From contig JAIPMN010012536.1 of assembly GCA_020650975.1 (NCBI GenBank), positions 1 to 40,325 of the forward strand: a DNA stretch of 40,325 bases, given 5' to 3'. The DNA comes from Apostichopus californicus (taxonomy: Eukaryota; Echinodermata; Holothuroidea; Aspidochirotida; Stichopodidae). Each line of letters opens with the position of its first letter. Position 1 is the stretch's first letter. Shown here in pieces: positions 9,801 through 20,673 of the stretch. The notes beneath the pieces are model-generated. The model saw only the letters and a list, made by a program, of their open reading frames with translations. It made no database searches and had not been told where the DNA came from. The translations under genes and the position numbers were made by a program.

Positions 9801-12800
9801 CATACTTCTAACTTTGCATTTGTAGTTTTAAAAACAAAGGCTAGAATGATATACTCATTCCAAATGATGTACCTTACTCTGAAGGAACCATGGAAGTTAA
9901 GAAGGGTAAAAAAAAGTAATTAAAAAGTAATAATAATAATAGTAAAACAAAATTTAACAAAATTTGTTTGTAGTACAAACATATAGTATATACATTACAT
10001 ACCTTGGGTTTATCATAGTCCATTCACATAAAACATGCAACTGAATAGTGTGAATAAACAATACTTCTGTGACTATAGGAATACATTATATGCACTGTTC
10101 ATATCACCTGCATAACCTAGTTGAAATAATACTGACAAGAACTTCTGTCTCGATCGCTGATATAAGGGCTTAATAAAGATATCATTGCACAATTACTGGC
10201 ATCAAGCTATGCCCCATTCAGCAAACAGTCTGTTTCTCTTCCTCCCCTCTCTTCCTCCCCCTGCCTCCCCCACCCCACAAACATAGAAACAACACAATGT
10301 TTAAATAACATTGAAATATAAAAGGGAAATGACAGGTGACAACAAAAAAAGAAAAGAGAAACAAGCAAGTAAAGAAGCATTTGTTAGACGAAACGAATTA
10401 AGCTGACTGATCCTAAAGAAAAATATGATCAGTCTCTTTTGGCTGTAATAAAATTATTAAAGCTTTTAAAAACAAATGTTATCGAAGAAAGATGATATTC
10501 AAAAGGGCTTAACTTTATAAAAAAATTTAGGCTAACACAAGGACACAATTTTCTCTTGAAACCAAAACCCATTTGAAACTAAATAATCCTGTGAATTGTT
10601 TTGGCAGATTTTACTAACATTGTCATAATTTTTCTTCACGATTGGTTCGTAGAATCCTATGGCTTCTTTGTACTTATTCTCCTGCATGAACAGTACGTGG
10701 GCCACGTTCAGCTTCCAGACGTCGTGCTCGTTGCAGAATTCCACCGACTTTCGGAAGATTTTCTCCACTTGGCTGTAGTTCTCCATGTCCCAGTAAATCT
10801 TGGCTTGTTGCATCAGCACTGGGATATATCTGGTTGGGAAGAATCAAGAACATTTCTGAATTACTCTTACACTATTCCAGGGATTTAAGTTAGTAGTTTA
10901 AATTTTGTGTACAGTGTACAGTCTCCTATAATATACTATGGTTCTTGAGTACAAAAGAAACCCTGCAGATCTATAGATACATCCTGTCACTTGTATAGCA
11001 ATTGGCCCATTTTTATGCATGGTATTTTGCTACATGTGATATTGAATTAATTATTAATTATATTCATTTTGAAGTGATTCTAATCAACATGTCAGTGCCA
11101 TAATTCTGTTGAACTTATATTCCTCTCTCTTCAAGTCAGTCTGCTGCTGAAAAGGACCCTGCTAGGGTCGAAACATCAGGCCCTCTTAGACTAACTTTTT
11201 ACCTTGATCAACTTTTCCTAGAGTAGAAAAGGCATTCCTCACGATATAGTCTGGGTTTCCCCCACCCCCACCCCCCTACTTTTTATCATTTGCAATGCTT
11301 GTGGCACTTTTTTAATTGAATGTCAGTTTGACAAGGTTAGGCTGATTGACAATGTAATAGGGTCAAAGCAGTCCGGGGAAAGTGTTTTGTGTATCAAATA
11401 CAAATAATGAGCTTCACACCAACATCATCATATCACACCCAAAAGTGAAACGTTTTTAATTTATGGGGAACATGATTGTTTTACAGATTTTATCGAGATA
11501 TGAAACATTTGTTTTGACAATGATGCCAAAACAAAAGTATATCACTCATTATACCCTCTTTGTTTTCAGACACATTTCTGAGGGTCTGCTGCGTTATGAT
11601 ATATGCACGATTCTATGAAGTACTGCATCATTGCACACGTGTTATGCCTATGATTTATGTACGATACACACCTTCCCATTTTATGAGGCCTGTTCATGAT
11701 TATACCTATAAAAAAAATCCTGAATATGAAATCTGGTTAGAGAGAAAACTTTACCCACACAAAATATGCATGTCATCTACTACAGTCAATTAAAATGAAA
11801 ATTTACGGACGAAATCTGGATTCGTTTATTTATATTGGCAGTCAAAGTCATATCATTAAAGTTATCCATCTTGTAGGATTCTAAATGTGAGGGTATAAAC
11901 CACTAAATTAACGATGATGAAAAAAATATTAAAAACAAAGGGAAATTTATGATACAATACATAGTGTAATGCATCGGTATGTGTACAAAACAGGGAAATT
12001 AACAACATTGAAAATCTTTCTTGCCTTCAAAATAGATTAACGAGACTGTTCAAAATCAGTCAAATGTTTAAACTCGTCTAATGCTATAAAACAAGCTCTT
12101 TTTTTTGTAATTGGTCTTGCACATTTATACCATAGTATCATGTGATCTGATACTCATTAGTTGTAAATTATTAATTATACCAGCATAAATTTCTCCCTCT
12201 CTTTGTATAACTTTCGTGTTTGAAGGGATATTTAAAGTGACGAACCATAAATTATCCTATACATTCGTGAAGCACACAAATATGTATAGATTAAACAATA
12301 AATTTTAAAACATTTTAACAATGTCAATAACAAAATCTTTAATTCATGGAAAAAAAGTTAAATGGAAAATTTCCTCCAGTTAATTTGTTACGAGTAGCAG
12401 GTCATGTTTGCATAAGGTTAATATCTCCCTCCTACTGCAAATATATTGAGCTAATAATAAAATACCTTTATCTAGTTACATTTAGTGTTACAGCAACAAG
12501 AAGTAATTAAAAGCAACTATTTGTTGAGAGCAGAGAGAAGACACATGCTTGATTGAAAAAAAAAAACCATTTGCTATTGTGGTAAATGCAATGGGGATGT
12601 ATAAAGTTAAATAATGAAACAACACATATTTTTTTTTAAAGATGGCAGCAAAGAGATATCAGTTTACTTCATAGTAGCACAGTGATATATGCCACACACA
12701 CAAGATAAGCAAAGACCATTATTATCTATCCATTAAAGATAAGTACCTTTCTAAAGCCTCGTCATATTCGTTGACGGCCTTCTTCACAGACTCGTCGTCG

Positions 12801-15800
12801 TGGTGAAGCCTCGCCTCTTGCACCTCTTTGGTCAGCTTTCGTAGCATCTCCGTATGTTGGGTGGCGATTTCGTCTAGCTTCCTGTAGGCCTCTTCTCTGG
12901 ACGTTTGCATCGTGATCACAGCGTCCAAGAATTGAAACAGGTAAGGACTGAGAAATTTGAAGGTCAGGTGAGCATTTTCCGCCAACACGTCTGCAGCGAG
13001 ATCGTAATACTGGAGGAAACGAGAAGATAAAAATGAAGGGGAAAAAAAGTTCAAAGATTGATTAATGAAATGGTTTGAATGAAGTTAAGAATAAGTATTT
13101 GTATGATAAAATACACACTTGGCAGTAAATTTGACTTGAAAATTTATTTTTCTGTTAGTTTAACTTCAAATTGCCAACTTCTACAGATCTGTGAACTGTT
13201 ACAGCTATTTTGACTGATGACATAAATTTAACAGCCAACCAAATGGCAGGATTTTTCCTCTTTCATGGATCTACAAAATAAAAAGTTAGAGACATGGTGT
13301 GCCTTTACCATGACTTGCAAATTTCTAATATAGAAACCCCAAAAATGATATTTTTCTGTCACTGCTATTTTTTGGATTTCAGCTTCTGTATCACAAAGTT
13401 GATTGTTGATTGTGGATATAACTGACCACCTGTTGAACTCTTGACTAATCCCCTCCCCTACCCCTTCCATTTTTCTGACATTTTTGCTGCCATTTTTATT
13501 CTGGAGGAATTAAATGTTAATACTGCATCGTTATAGGCTGGCTACTTGGTCACAGAAAATATGGTTTTGAAGTAAATTTCTCATCCCTGCCTTCAACCTG
13601 ATCATCTCAACCCTCTTTCCTGGACTGAATGGATTGTAAGTAAACCAACTTTGTAAGATTATACTAAAATATTCAAACAAATATTTGCTGTATCACTATC
13701 CGATCTGAACTTACCTCAAACTTGATGTAAAGAATCAACAAATTGCCAAATGTCACTGGAGGAAATGGATTCTGTTGTAGGAGAAATTGAAGTTTCTCAA
13801 AACCCTGGGTCGGTTGTTCTTCCATATTCATCAAAGCTTGGTTGTGCAAAGTGACCGGGTCCAACTCCTGACCAATCAAACAAGACAAAACAAAAGGAAA
13901 TAACTAATGGTAAAAGCAAATGTACTTTGTCTAACTTTTCAGTGTGCATAGTGAATGCATAGTGAACATGCATAGTGAACATGAATGCATAGTGAACAAA
14001 CTCTTAACATTTTTTCTAGTACATTTAACCTTGTAAATCTTGGACCCATAAGCCAGAGCATGAAGGGCACTGGGGACCTTAATGTTAACTCTCATATTTC
14101 CTTACAATATGTTAATTAAACGAGAACACATCATTCCCTGCCCCCCCCCCCAATTGAACCTGGGCACCAAGGTTTAATTACAAATTATTTAAGAAAACAA
14201 GACAATTTATCTTATATCCTGTAATCTATCACAGTTGATAGATTAAATGCAATTATTGACTTCGTAATTTTACACCAACATTTTCCAAAGTCTTTCCCAT
14301 TTGGGTATTTATCCCACATTTAATATCCAACAGAGGCATATGTAAAAGAGAATATATGTTGAAGTGTGCTTATGTAAAGTTAGCCAGATATATGTCTAAC
14401 AAGAGTATATGAATAATAATAGTTATGATACAGCATGATAATGCCTTATCTATATAGAGAAAACCTATTCCAGGTGAATGATACAAAGGAATCTATAAAC
14501 GCTTATCATGATAAAAAGTAACACTAAGCAGGTGCGACTTTCAAAGTAAAACCTTTCACAAACCTCTTCAGCTCTGGGGGGCATGTCAGTTAATGCCTCC
14601 TGAGATGCCTCAGCTGCAGTAGAGAAAGAAAAAAAAGGATAAAACTCTTTAGAAAATAATCACAATTTATAAAACTAAAATCTTGAAAAGAGAAAGAGCG
14701 TTGGAAACAATTTGTACAGGCAAATACAAAGGCTATAGAAACTCGATTTATTTGTTAACATCTACGTAAAAATTGGGTAATGAAGAACGTTTCTCTGAAT
14801 TGGGCTAGAAACTGTAGAAAACATTTGGTGAAATCTCAAAATATGACCTCATGTAGGAATTAATTTTCCAATTCTTCAAATTTTCAACATCTTGGAGAGT
14901 TCAATAGTCATCTTTCTGGAGACAGACATTCGATAAAGCATTCTGTCTTTTAATTTGTACACAGGATTAATTTACGAGGGCTGTCAGACGAAAGGCCTTT
15001 TTCTAGATGATAGATACACCAGACAAATTTATCCATGTGAACTATTTGAATTTGCTTCATAGTTACATTGTTTCATGTAATCTTTTAGAAACTTTCATGA
15101 TATCTCAATGATTTTCATCATTTTGTTTGTTGTCTGTTTGTCAATTTGTACTTTTATTTATTTTCTTACGACACTTAATATGACTATTTCAGTTCTAGAT
15201 TCATTTTTCTTGTTTCCAAACATCTTTCATGAAAATAAACTTGTAGTGAATTTTCCTTAACGTAGGGATACGTATACCATTTATCCCACGACTTACTGTT
15301 TTTCAGTTGATACTCGATGGCAGCCTTCAAATTGAATGCTTCAATCAGGGCAGTTTCGTGAAGGATCAGGGTGTTACCCACACTACGTACATCAATGCCT
15401 TCAGTTGTCATGCCGACACTCAGTTCTGCAAAACAGATGTCAATTTTCAGAGTTGCATTTTATCGCAGAACTAATTAAAAGTCAAAAATCTTTGAATTAT
15501 ATGGTCATTATTAAATTGTCGACAAGTAGAAAATATCGATCAAGTCCACACGTTTATTCCAACTGGGGGTCACAACCCTTTCAGGGTCACCAAACTAGTT
15601 TGGAGGGTTGCTAAAATATTTTCATAACAAACTAACATTGCTGATAGTTTGTGGGAAAAATTGGTGGCCAAACTCTAGAAAATAAGTAACTTCAAAAGTT
15701 GCAAAATATAACACAATTTTGAACAAAGTACTCTTAACCATGAAAAACAATTTACAGAGAGATTAAAATTTGTTTTACCTGGATGTTCTCTAATGCCTCT

Positions 15801-18800
15801 TTCAATGATGTCTGCAATGTGTTTTAATGCTGGAGCATACTGCTTTAAGCTGTAGTAACACAGAGCAATGTTGTAAGACAAATCTGTGAGATGGAATGAC
15901 CAAAAACAGTATTATAACATAAAAAATATCAATATTTAACAAAAGATTTATGAAAGGGAAAATTTTCAGAACACGGACGGTGCTACTTCATATTTATGAG
16001 TCGATGTTTTGGTCCACAATCACGGCACGCATAGGATAAAGTAAGATCCTTTGAGTGACCTTTCATATCCTTGAGTTCAATTATATAAACAATTGGATAT
16101 TCTAGCAACAAATTGACAATGGCAAAATGATAAATGGAATATCACCTGGTCTGTAGCCCAGAATCTGCATCGCACTTTGGAACTTCTGACAGGCTGGTTG
16201 AAAATGACCTTCTTTGAACAGCAGACAACCAAGATTGACCTCTGTGTCGGGGTCTTCAGAGGGGCATTGTTCCACTAAGCTCTGTTTGTATGTTTGAAAA
16301 GAAAACATAAAGGGTTAAAGGGGAATATTCCAGTACCTGAGGATGATTGCTTAATAAAACTGGCTGGAAAATGTCTGTATCTGCAGGTCAAAACCACACC
16401 CTCATTAGGATTTGGTATTAATTAGCAAAGATATGAATTTTTCAGATTTAGTGGTAGTTTGTTATTAATGCATCTGGCAACAGCAGACTGAATGATGTCA
16501 TCACATCACTTTAACTGATGTTTATGTTTTTCGTTATCAGTTTTAACTGGCTGACTCACTCACAAAGTAAAGTCATATTTCACCAAAAACAGTTGCAATT
16601 TGATGAACCTCCAAATACAGAGATCATTGGCAGCTAAGCAAACACACTCCAAATGTATCACATTTTCTAGGATAAAACAAGAAGAAGATTATAATGGGAA
16701 TGTAAAGCTTTAGAACAGCATTTGTTCATAATGACATCACTGTGATCAACCCCCTGGAATAATTGAGGGTTTAATAGGGTCAAAATAGGTCACAAGCAAT
16801 CAACCATAACTCCAATTACGAACAAGATATTGAGATGGGGTTTTCATAGAACAATGATTATCTGCCACTGGATTATTCCTTTAAATAAAGTATAAACCTT
16901 TTATTTCAGAAATTCAGGACTCACATTGTAAAGATTTAAAAGATTTATGTAGTTATAGCAAGTGTGGTAGTTATGCAATATCATAATTCATCATGGTTAG
17001 TGACAAAGTCTGTTGCAAAATGAAAAACAACAACCATCTATATGGTAATCAATTTTCAAAATTCCATAATTTATTTTTTGGGTTTTCCTTCATGTTTTTA
17101 CACACCTTAGCAGCTGGTAAGTCTTCTTCACCATATTTAACAGCAGCTTGTAATTTAGTGATCTGAAAAGAGAACAAAAACCAACAAAATAATGCCTTCT
17201 GTAATTAGGATACAGAACCAGTGACTACAGCAAAAGATCAATCATTGCACTGACAGTATCAATAATACCCGAAAATATAAACATTTACCAGTGTAGAGCT
17301 TCCCAGAAATAAAAATTGAGGGAATCAATCATCTGAATAAAGACCCATTTAATAAACCTGCACGTCTGAATAGAGGCTGAGATGCAGACTTCATTTCATT
17401 ATTAAAGAAGGAGTTAGGCCTACACATTTGCTTGGGTTTACCCATGATCAACATCGAACATCCCAACTGAGTGAAAACTTGGCAAAATGTTTTTTAGGCA
17501 TTTTACAACTGGTTCCAGCTGCTACCGTTTGGTTTGCAGGAAATGAAAAATTAGCATCACCCGGTCATCAAACTACAATATCTGCCACATTGCTTCAACA
17601 CAGAAAAATGTAATACATATACAAATAAATACCACTGCAGAGGGATAAAACCACTTCATAGATCTATATACAAAGAAATTTGGAACTTAATTTTTCTTGT
17701 AATTCCTTGGAAATGACAATAACACTCACCTTGGGCTGGTACTCTGGATTTTCAATTTGAAAGGTAGCTTTCATAGCCTCTGGGTACATACAGGCGTGGT
17801 AGAGGGATTGAGCATAATATAGCTTGTAATCTTCCTCCTCTGGATGAAGTTGTACCAGTTGTTCATAGCAGTCCGAAGCATTTATGTAATCTTGGATATG
17901 GAAATAACAATACCCAAGAAGAGAGAGAGCTCCCCTTGACTGGAAGACAAAAACAAACAGTGTTTACTTGAATATGTGTGAACAGTTATAAGGTTTTATT
18001 TCAACAAAATTGACTTTTCTCATGCATGCTAAACACTTTTCTCCTTATAGTAGTTAATGGGCTCAAATAAAGGTTGATTTACTTTTCTCCAAATTTGCCC
18101 TAGCAGTTCGTTAAATTCAAGTAGTCGATCAGAAAATTTTTGAGGTTGAATGAAACACCTTTGTAAAATCACACACACATTACCTTGTGGTTTTGTCCCA
18201 GGGAGAGACTTGTCGATGAAGAAAGACAATTTTTCTGTTTCGCTTCAAATATTCAGTTAAGATTAAAGATCTTTATCATCAAACACACATAATGAAAGTT
18301 ACATTTAGGTATTAATGTAGAAGAATTTCCGATATACTTTACCTTTGGATGATTTTGTAATTGCTGAGAAAGAATTTGTACAGCATCAGGATATTTACTC
18401 TCTTTAATCTGAAACAAATGATGAAAGAGTGATTGAAACCCATATGAACAAGTAGACCAAACTACAAAACATATATATATATGATAGGTTGTTCTGCCAA
18501 AGTAGCCAGGAACAATTAGGATAGAATATAACTTTGCAACATTTGCAAAGAGCACAAATGTTCTTTTAAAGCCTATATTTGCATTCAATCTCGACTGTCT
18601 AAGTACCATTTTGTTTAACACTATTGTGCAGTATATCACACAATCATGACGAAGAACTCTTTGTTTACAAGAATTTTGGCCCATTTGCAGATTCGGAGGA
18701 AATTAATTATTCAGACTATAACATTGCTTTGGTTCATCCAAACCATCACTTGGAAGCAAGCGCTGGCAGGTGTGTCAACCATTCAGTTCATAACTCTACA

Positions 18801-19737
18801 TTTGGCAGTAGGCTGGTCTACACTAACGTATACCTAACACCATTACAGATGGCAGTACATAATGTCCGGATCTGTCCCTTTCTGAAATAACATTCCTGTA
18901 CCAAAGCACATTGTTCGCAGGTCACATTTAACAAAGTACCTTGGAGTCGTTAGTTCTTAATTGTATTAAGTCCAGTTATGTGTTCACTGTATAACCTAAA
19001 TTCCTTTTTTTCAGTTTATTATTGTTGGTGGTTTAAATTTGCTTGGTCTCTGCAGGTTGGCCAAAATTTGGCAAAAGATAACATTGTAATAATTGTGTGA
19101 TTATAACTAGATACAATTGTATAAAAACATTGCGTATAGTTAGACACCGGTATGTTTGTGTTTATCATGCAATACATTAAAAGGCTTTAAAGGACAGCCA
19201 TAACCATGATATCTCTTCTTTTGCTCTGATTTAAATAGATATGTGGTATCATTGTTTGATCATGTGTGCGAGTCAAAGCCAGGATAATAACATTGTGCAA
19301 TTATTGGTGGTTACTAAGGACTTAGACCAGCACCTTTTTGGTTTAGACCTAGGCTAGATCAAACTTAATATTACTTTATTAGGGCTACTCATGATTATTC
19401 AACATCCACTGAAAGTTAGGCATATGACAACTGGTTGCAGTTGTTATGGTTCAGTTTGCAAATTTCTTAAGTTATGATCATGACGTGTACATGATTTTGC
19501 TGAGCAATTTTACAGAAAAGCTACAGAAATTTGGTGTAACTGCTCCTTAGTCCTTGGTAAAACCAAATGCATCGAGCTACTATTACTAACTTAGGCTAGG
19601 CCAACATATTCAATGCCTATCTTACGTTAGGATACAATAGAATAAGCATGAAATAAATAGGCTAGAGTTGAAACTGAAAATACCATTGTGTAGATTGTCG
19701 AGGTATATTCCCCATCTTTTATATCAAAGTTTGCCAT
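6723..19737 (-). CDS. IFT70: IFT70/TTC30: intraflagellar transport B complex TPR protein (15 exons, complete)
   Basis: Fifteen exons with consensus splice sites join into 648 codons (647 aa), close to the ~665 aa of vertebrate TTC30A/B. The protein is built of tetratricopeptide repeats and is a core subunit of the IFT-B complex that moves cargo along axonemal microtubules; in vertebrates it is also linked to tubulin polyglutamylation. Diagnostic stretches, in order: SRGALSLLGYCYF (41-53), EVNLGCLLFKEG (exon 5), LSYNIALCYYSLKQYAPALK (176-195), GMTTEGIDVRSVGNTLILHE (exon 7), ELDPVTLHNQALMNM (270-284), LLQQNPFPPVTFGNLL (exon 9), DLAADVLAENAHLTFKFL (exon 10), EKIFRKSVEFCNEHDVWKLN (exon 11), NLVIGTLYCAKGNYEFGIS (exon 13) and EQPLEEEP (exon 15). 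The start ATG (19737-19735) has context aaacATGG and an in-frame stop 24 bases upstream. Vertebrate copies are largely intronless, so this intron-rich gene looks like the ancestral form. The last ~10 residues differ from the vertebrate ending. Confidence 0.95.
7005..7078 (-). mobile_element. tRNA-Thr(TGT)-like SINE head or tRNA pseudogene in IFT70 intron 14
   Basis: Reading the minus strand gives GTGGTCAGTTTGTAGAGCAC (A-box-like), CCCTTGTAA (anticodon-loop-like with TGT), then GGTAACTGGTTCCAATCC (B box). The arms no longer pair well and the acceptor stem is not convincing, so this is a decayed copy or a SINE promoter, not a functional tRNA. Confidence 0.55.
7498..7627 (-). CDS. IFT70: IFT70 exon 14
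   Basis: Residues 564-606, LGTDTFFYAKRCFLSLLENM and onward. Acceptor TTACAG, donor GTAAAT. The split codon continues in the terminal exon. Confidence 0.93.
7852..7902. repeat. AT-rich tandem repeat (~19-bp unit)
   Basis: The unit ATATATATGATTAAAAAAT is repeated about 2.5 times just downstream of IFT70 exon 13 (in intron 13). Confidence 0.8.
7954..8136 (-). CDS. IFT70: IFT70 exon 13
   Basis: 61 codons, residues 503-563, AEELMRKIEKEEEQVSYDEP followed by the conserved IVNLVIGTLYCAKGNYEFG TPR. Acceptor ATCAAG (less usual AAG), donor GTGAAG. Confidence 0.95.
8641..8712 (-). CDS. IFT70: IFT70 exon 12
   Basis: 24 codons, residues 479-502 (ILSVSAIVLANLCVSYIMTS plus QNEE). Acceptor TTTCAG, donor GTGAGC. 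Confidence 0.95.
8713..10618 (-). other. IFT70 intron 11
   Basis: 1.9-kb AT-rich intron. The 116-codon plus-strand frame at 9111-9461 has no coding character. C-rich run at about 10230-10275. No other element recognised. Confidence 0.6.
10619..10829 (-). CDS. IFT70: IFT70 exon 11
   Basis: Residues 408-478, with YIPVLMQQAKIYWDMENY and FRKSVEFCNEHDVWKLNVAH. Acceptor CCAACCAG, donor GTTAGT. Confidence 0.95.
10830..12746 (-). other. IFT70 intron 10
   Basis: 1.9-kb AT-rich intron. It contains the hammerhead-ribozyme-like motif at 11144-11180 and a C-rich run near 11260-11275, with nothing else recognised. Confidence 0.6.
11144..11180 (+). ncRNA. Hammerhead-ribozyme-like core (Penelope-type), degenerate
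   Basis: The plus strand shows CTGCTGA (11144-11150), a short hairpin GGACCC-TGCTA-GGGTC (11154-11169), then GAAAC (11170-11174) and ATCAGGCC. This matches the order CUGAUGA / stem II / GAAA of a hammerhead core with one core substitution (A to C). Such ribozymes are known in the terminal repeats of Penelope-like elements. The substitution suggests it is inactive. The cleavage site and stem I/III pairing were not resolved. Confidence 0.45.
12747..13009 (-). CDS. IFT70: IFT70 exon 10
   Basis: Residues 321-407 plus two bases. Contains DLAADVLAENAHLTFKFL and a predicted coiled-coil-like charged helix (TEMLRKLTKEVQEARLHHDD). Acceptor CTCCAG, donor GTACTT. The split Arg codon joins to YIPVLM. Confidence 0.95.
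13715..13867 (-). CDS. IFT70: IFT70 exon 9
   Basis: 51 codons, residues 270-320, ELDPVTLHNQALMNM through ILYIKFE. Acceptor GGTCAG, donor GTAAGT. Confidence 0.95.
13946..13998. repeat. Minisatellite (GCATAGTGAAYAT-type)
   Basis: Four tandem copies of GCATAGTGAA with spacers of 1-7 bases lie in IFT70 intron 8, about 80 bp upstream of exon 9 in the direction of transcription. Confidence 0.8.
14564..14613 (-). CDS. IFT70: IFT70 exon 8
   Basis: 50-base micro-exon, residues 253-269 (TEASQEALTDMPPRAEE). The family motif LTDMPPRAEEELDP is rebuilt across the junction with exon 9. Acceptor CTGCAG, donor GTTTGT. Confidence 0.92.
15297..15425 (-). CDS. IFT70: IFT70 exon 7
   Basis: Residues 210-252 with GMTTEGIDVRSVGNTLILHE, one of the most conserved stretches of the family. 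Acceptor TTTTGCAG, donor GTAAGT. Reading through the donor adds a non-conserved tail. Confidence 0.95.
15779..15883 (-). CDS. IFT70: IFT70 exon 6
   Basis: Residues 175-209, a highly conserved TPR (SYNIALCYYSLKQYAPALK, then IIERGIREHP). Acceptor CTCACAG, donor GTAAAA. Confidence 0.95.
16146..16281 (-). CDS. IFT70: IFT70 exon 5
   Basis: Residues 130-174 plus one base. Begins SLVEQ after ACAG and contains EVNLGCLLFKEGHFQPACQ; donor GTGATA. The split codon gives Asp with the next exon. Confidence 0.92.
16315..16884. mobile_element. TTAA-bounded non-autonomous DNA transposon (MITE) in IFT70 intron 4
   Basis: The left end reads TTAAAGGGGAATATTCCAGT and the right end, reverse-complemented, TTAAAGGAATAATCCAGTGG. 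These are near-identical terminal inverted repeats that both begin with TTAA, the target duplicated by piggyBac-type transposases. The 570 bp between have no transposase. Internal inverted copies of GATGTCAT-like sequence occur near 16494 and 16730. The element is close to exon 5 (33 bp from its acceptor side) and is transcribed antisense to the + orientation as part of the intron. Confidence 0.6.
17106..17162 (-). CDS. IFT70: IFT70 exon 4
   Basis: 19-codon exon, residues 111-129 (ITKLQAAVKYGEEDLPAAK), with acceptor TTTTCAG and donor GTGTGT. Matches the AAIKYSEGDLP segment of the family. Confidence 0.9.
17730..17939 (-). CDS. IFT70: IFT70 exon 3
   Basis: 70 codons, residues 41-110, two TPR units including GYCYFHIQDYINASDCYEQL. 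Acceptor CTTCCAG, donor GTGAGT, phase 0 on both sides. Confidence 0.95.
18343..18408 (-). CDS. IFT70: IFT70 exon 2
   Basis: 22 codons, residues 19-40, reading IKESKYPDAVQILSQQLQ. Acceptor TTTCAG, donor GTAAAG. First TPR helix region. Confidence 0.9.
19684..19737 (-). CDS. IFT70: IFT70 exon 1
   Basis: Codes for residues 1-18 (MANFDIKDGEYTSTIYTM). The IKDGEYTSTIY stretch corresponds to the family's N-terminal IPDGEFT motif. The donor GTATTT is weak but is followed, after a 1.3-kb intron, by an in-frame continuation. Confidence 0.85.
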
Positions 19738-20500
19738 GTTTAACTCTTGTCCTCTAAGTCACACACTTTTTTAATCTGTTTGAATATGATATTTTCAAAA
19801 TCCGCGACTGAACTAGTTAGTAAGCTAATCATAACTCCAAGGCAACCAAAAGCGTTTGGCAGGAATTTTGGACAATGCGCATGTGCAAGGTTTTGTTTAC
19901 CAATGTGACAAAACATGTGACTGAACAAACTTATTCATCTGGCCATCATCATGATGAACAGTTTATGCTATATCATACTCAGGCTTTCATTTCCCTTGGC
20001 GATATAAATGTTGTGAACGTTGATATTTTTGAAATTAATAGCAACTGTTACCCGACTTAGACTTTGTTATTAAGTTTATATTTTGTATACTAAGTGTCTC
20101 ACTGTTATATAACTGTGTGCCAGAAATATCCAAGGTGGCCATTGAAACAGAATTTTTCTGCTAGTGTAAGTTGGTAGTTAGCGGAGCACATGATAGGATC
20201 GAAAGCAGAAGCTACACACTGAAACGCCTCTTGGTGAGAGCAATATCATCGGATTATTTTTAATAACGACGAATGTTGAACGCAATGCATCATGTGGTTG
20301 ACGTTTCGATTGGGTTTAACTACTGAGTTATACTCATACTAGTCGGTAAGTTAATAATGATAATTTAGTGCAAGATACATGAGTTTGCCTAACTAGTGAT
20401 AAGTTAGGCTAGCATATTCCTATAGACCTAGGCCTATAACTTTGGTATGCCTATATTAATTTGATATATTAATGATATGCTAATAATTTCAAGTGGATAG
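19735..20500. promoter_or_regulatory. IFT70 upstream region with an X-box-like half site
   Basis: The region just before the IFT70 start holds GGCAAC (19841-19846), about 104 bp from the ATG and preceded by AACTCCAA. It fits one half of the RFX X-box (GTNRCC-N-RGYAAC) that drives ciliary genes, but the other half mismatches in three positions. No TATA box was identified. This is a weak call. Confidence 0.25.
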
Positions 20501-20673
20501 TATACAAATAGTGAATGGTTATGAGTGCAATAGTGCAAATATATCATGAGCTGAAAGATGGAATGTTCCATTCAACGAGGCGCAGCCAAGTTGAATGGAA
20601 CAAATTACATCTTTCAACGAATGAAATATTTGCACTATTGCACGAATGGAAACCATTCATTATTTGTTTTATA
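20501..20673. mobile_element. Palindromic (foldback) MITE
   Basis: Two ~80-bp arms (20501-20580 and 20591-20673) are imperfect inverted copies around a short centre. Matching blocks include GTGCAATAGTGCAAATAT against ATATTTGCACTATTGCAC, and TTCCATTCAAC against GTTGAATGGAA. The right arm continues into ATACAACACCT, and an inverted copy of that end (AGGTGTTGTATAAAAA) lies at 20881-20896. The true element may therefore extend to 20896, with a diverged left end. Confidence 0.7.

Noticed and set aside
15540..15620. Possible small-RNA gene around a CAACCCT...AGGGTTG inverted repeat
   Set aside because: The inverted matches are short and interrupted, and no snRNA or miRNA signature could be recognised.
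18253..18684. 143-codon minus-strand frame overlapping IFT70 exon 2
   Set aside because: Only the 22-codon part between consensus splice sites matches IFT70; the rest is intron read-through.
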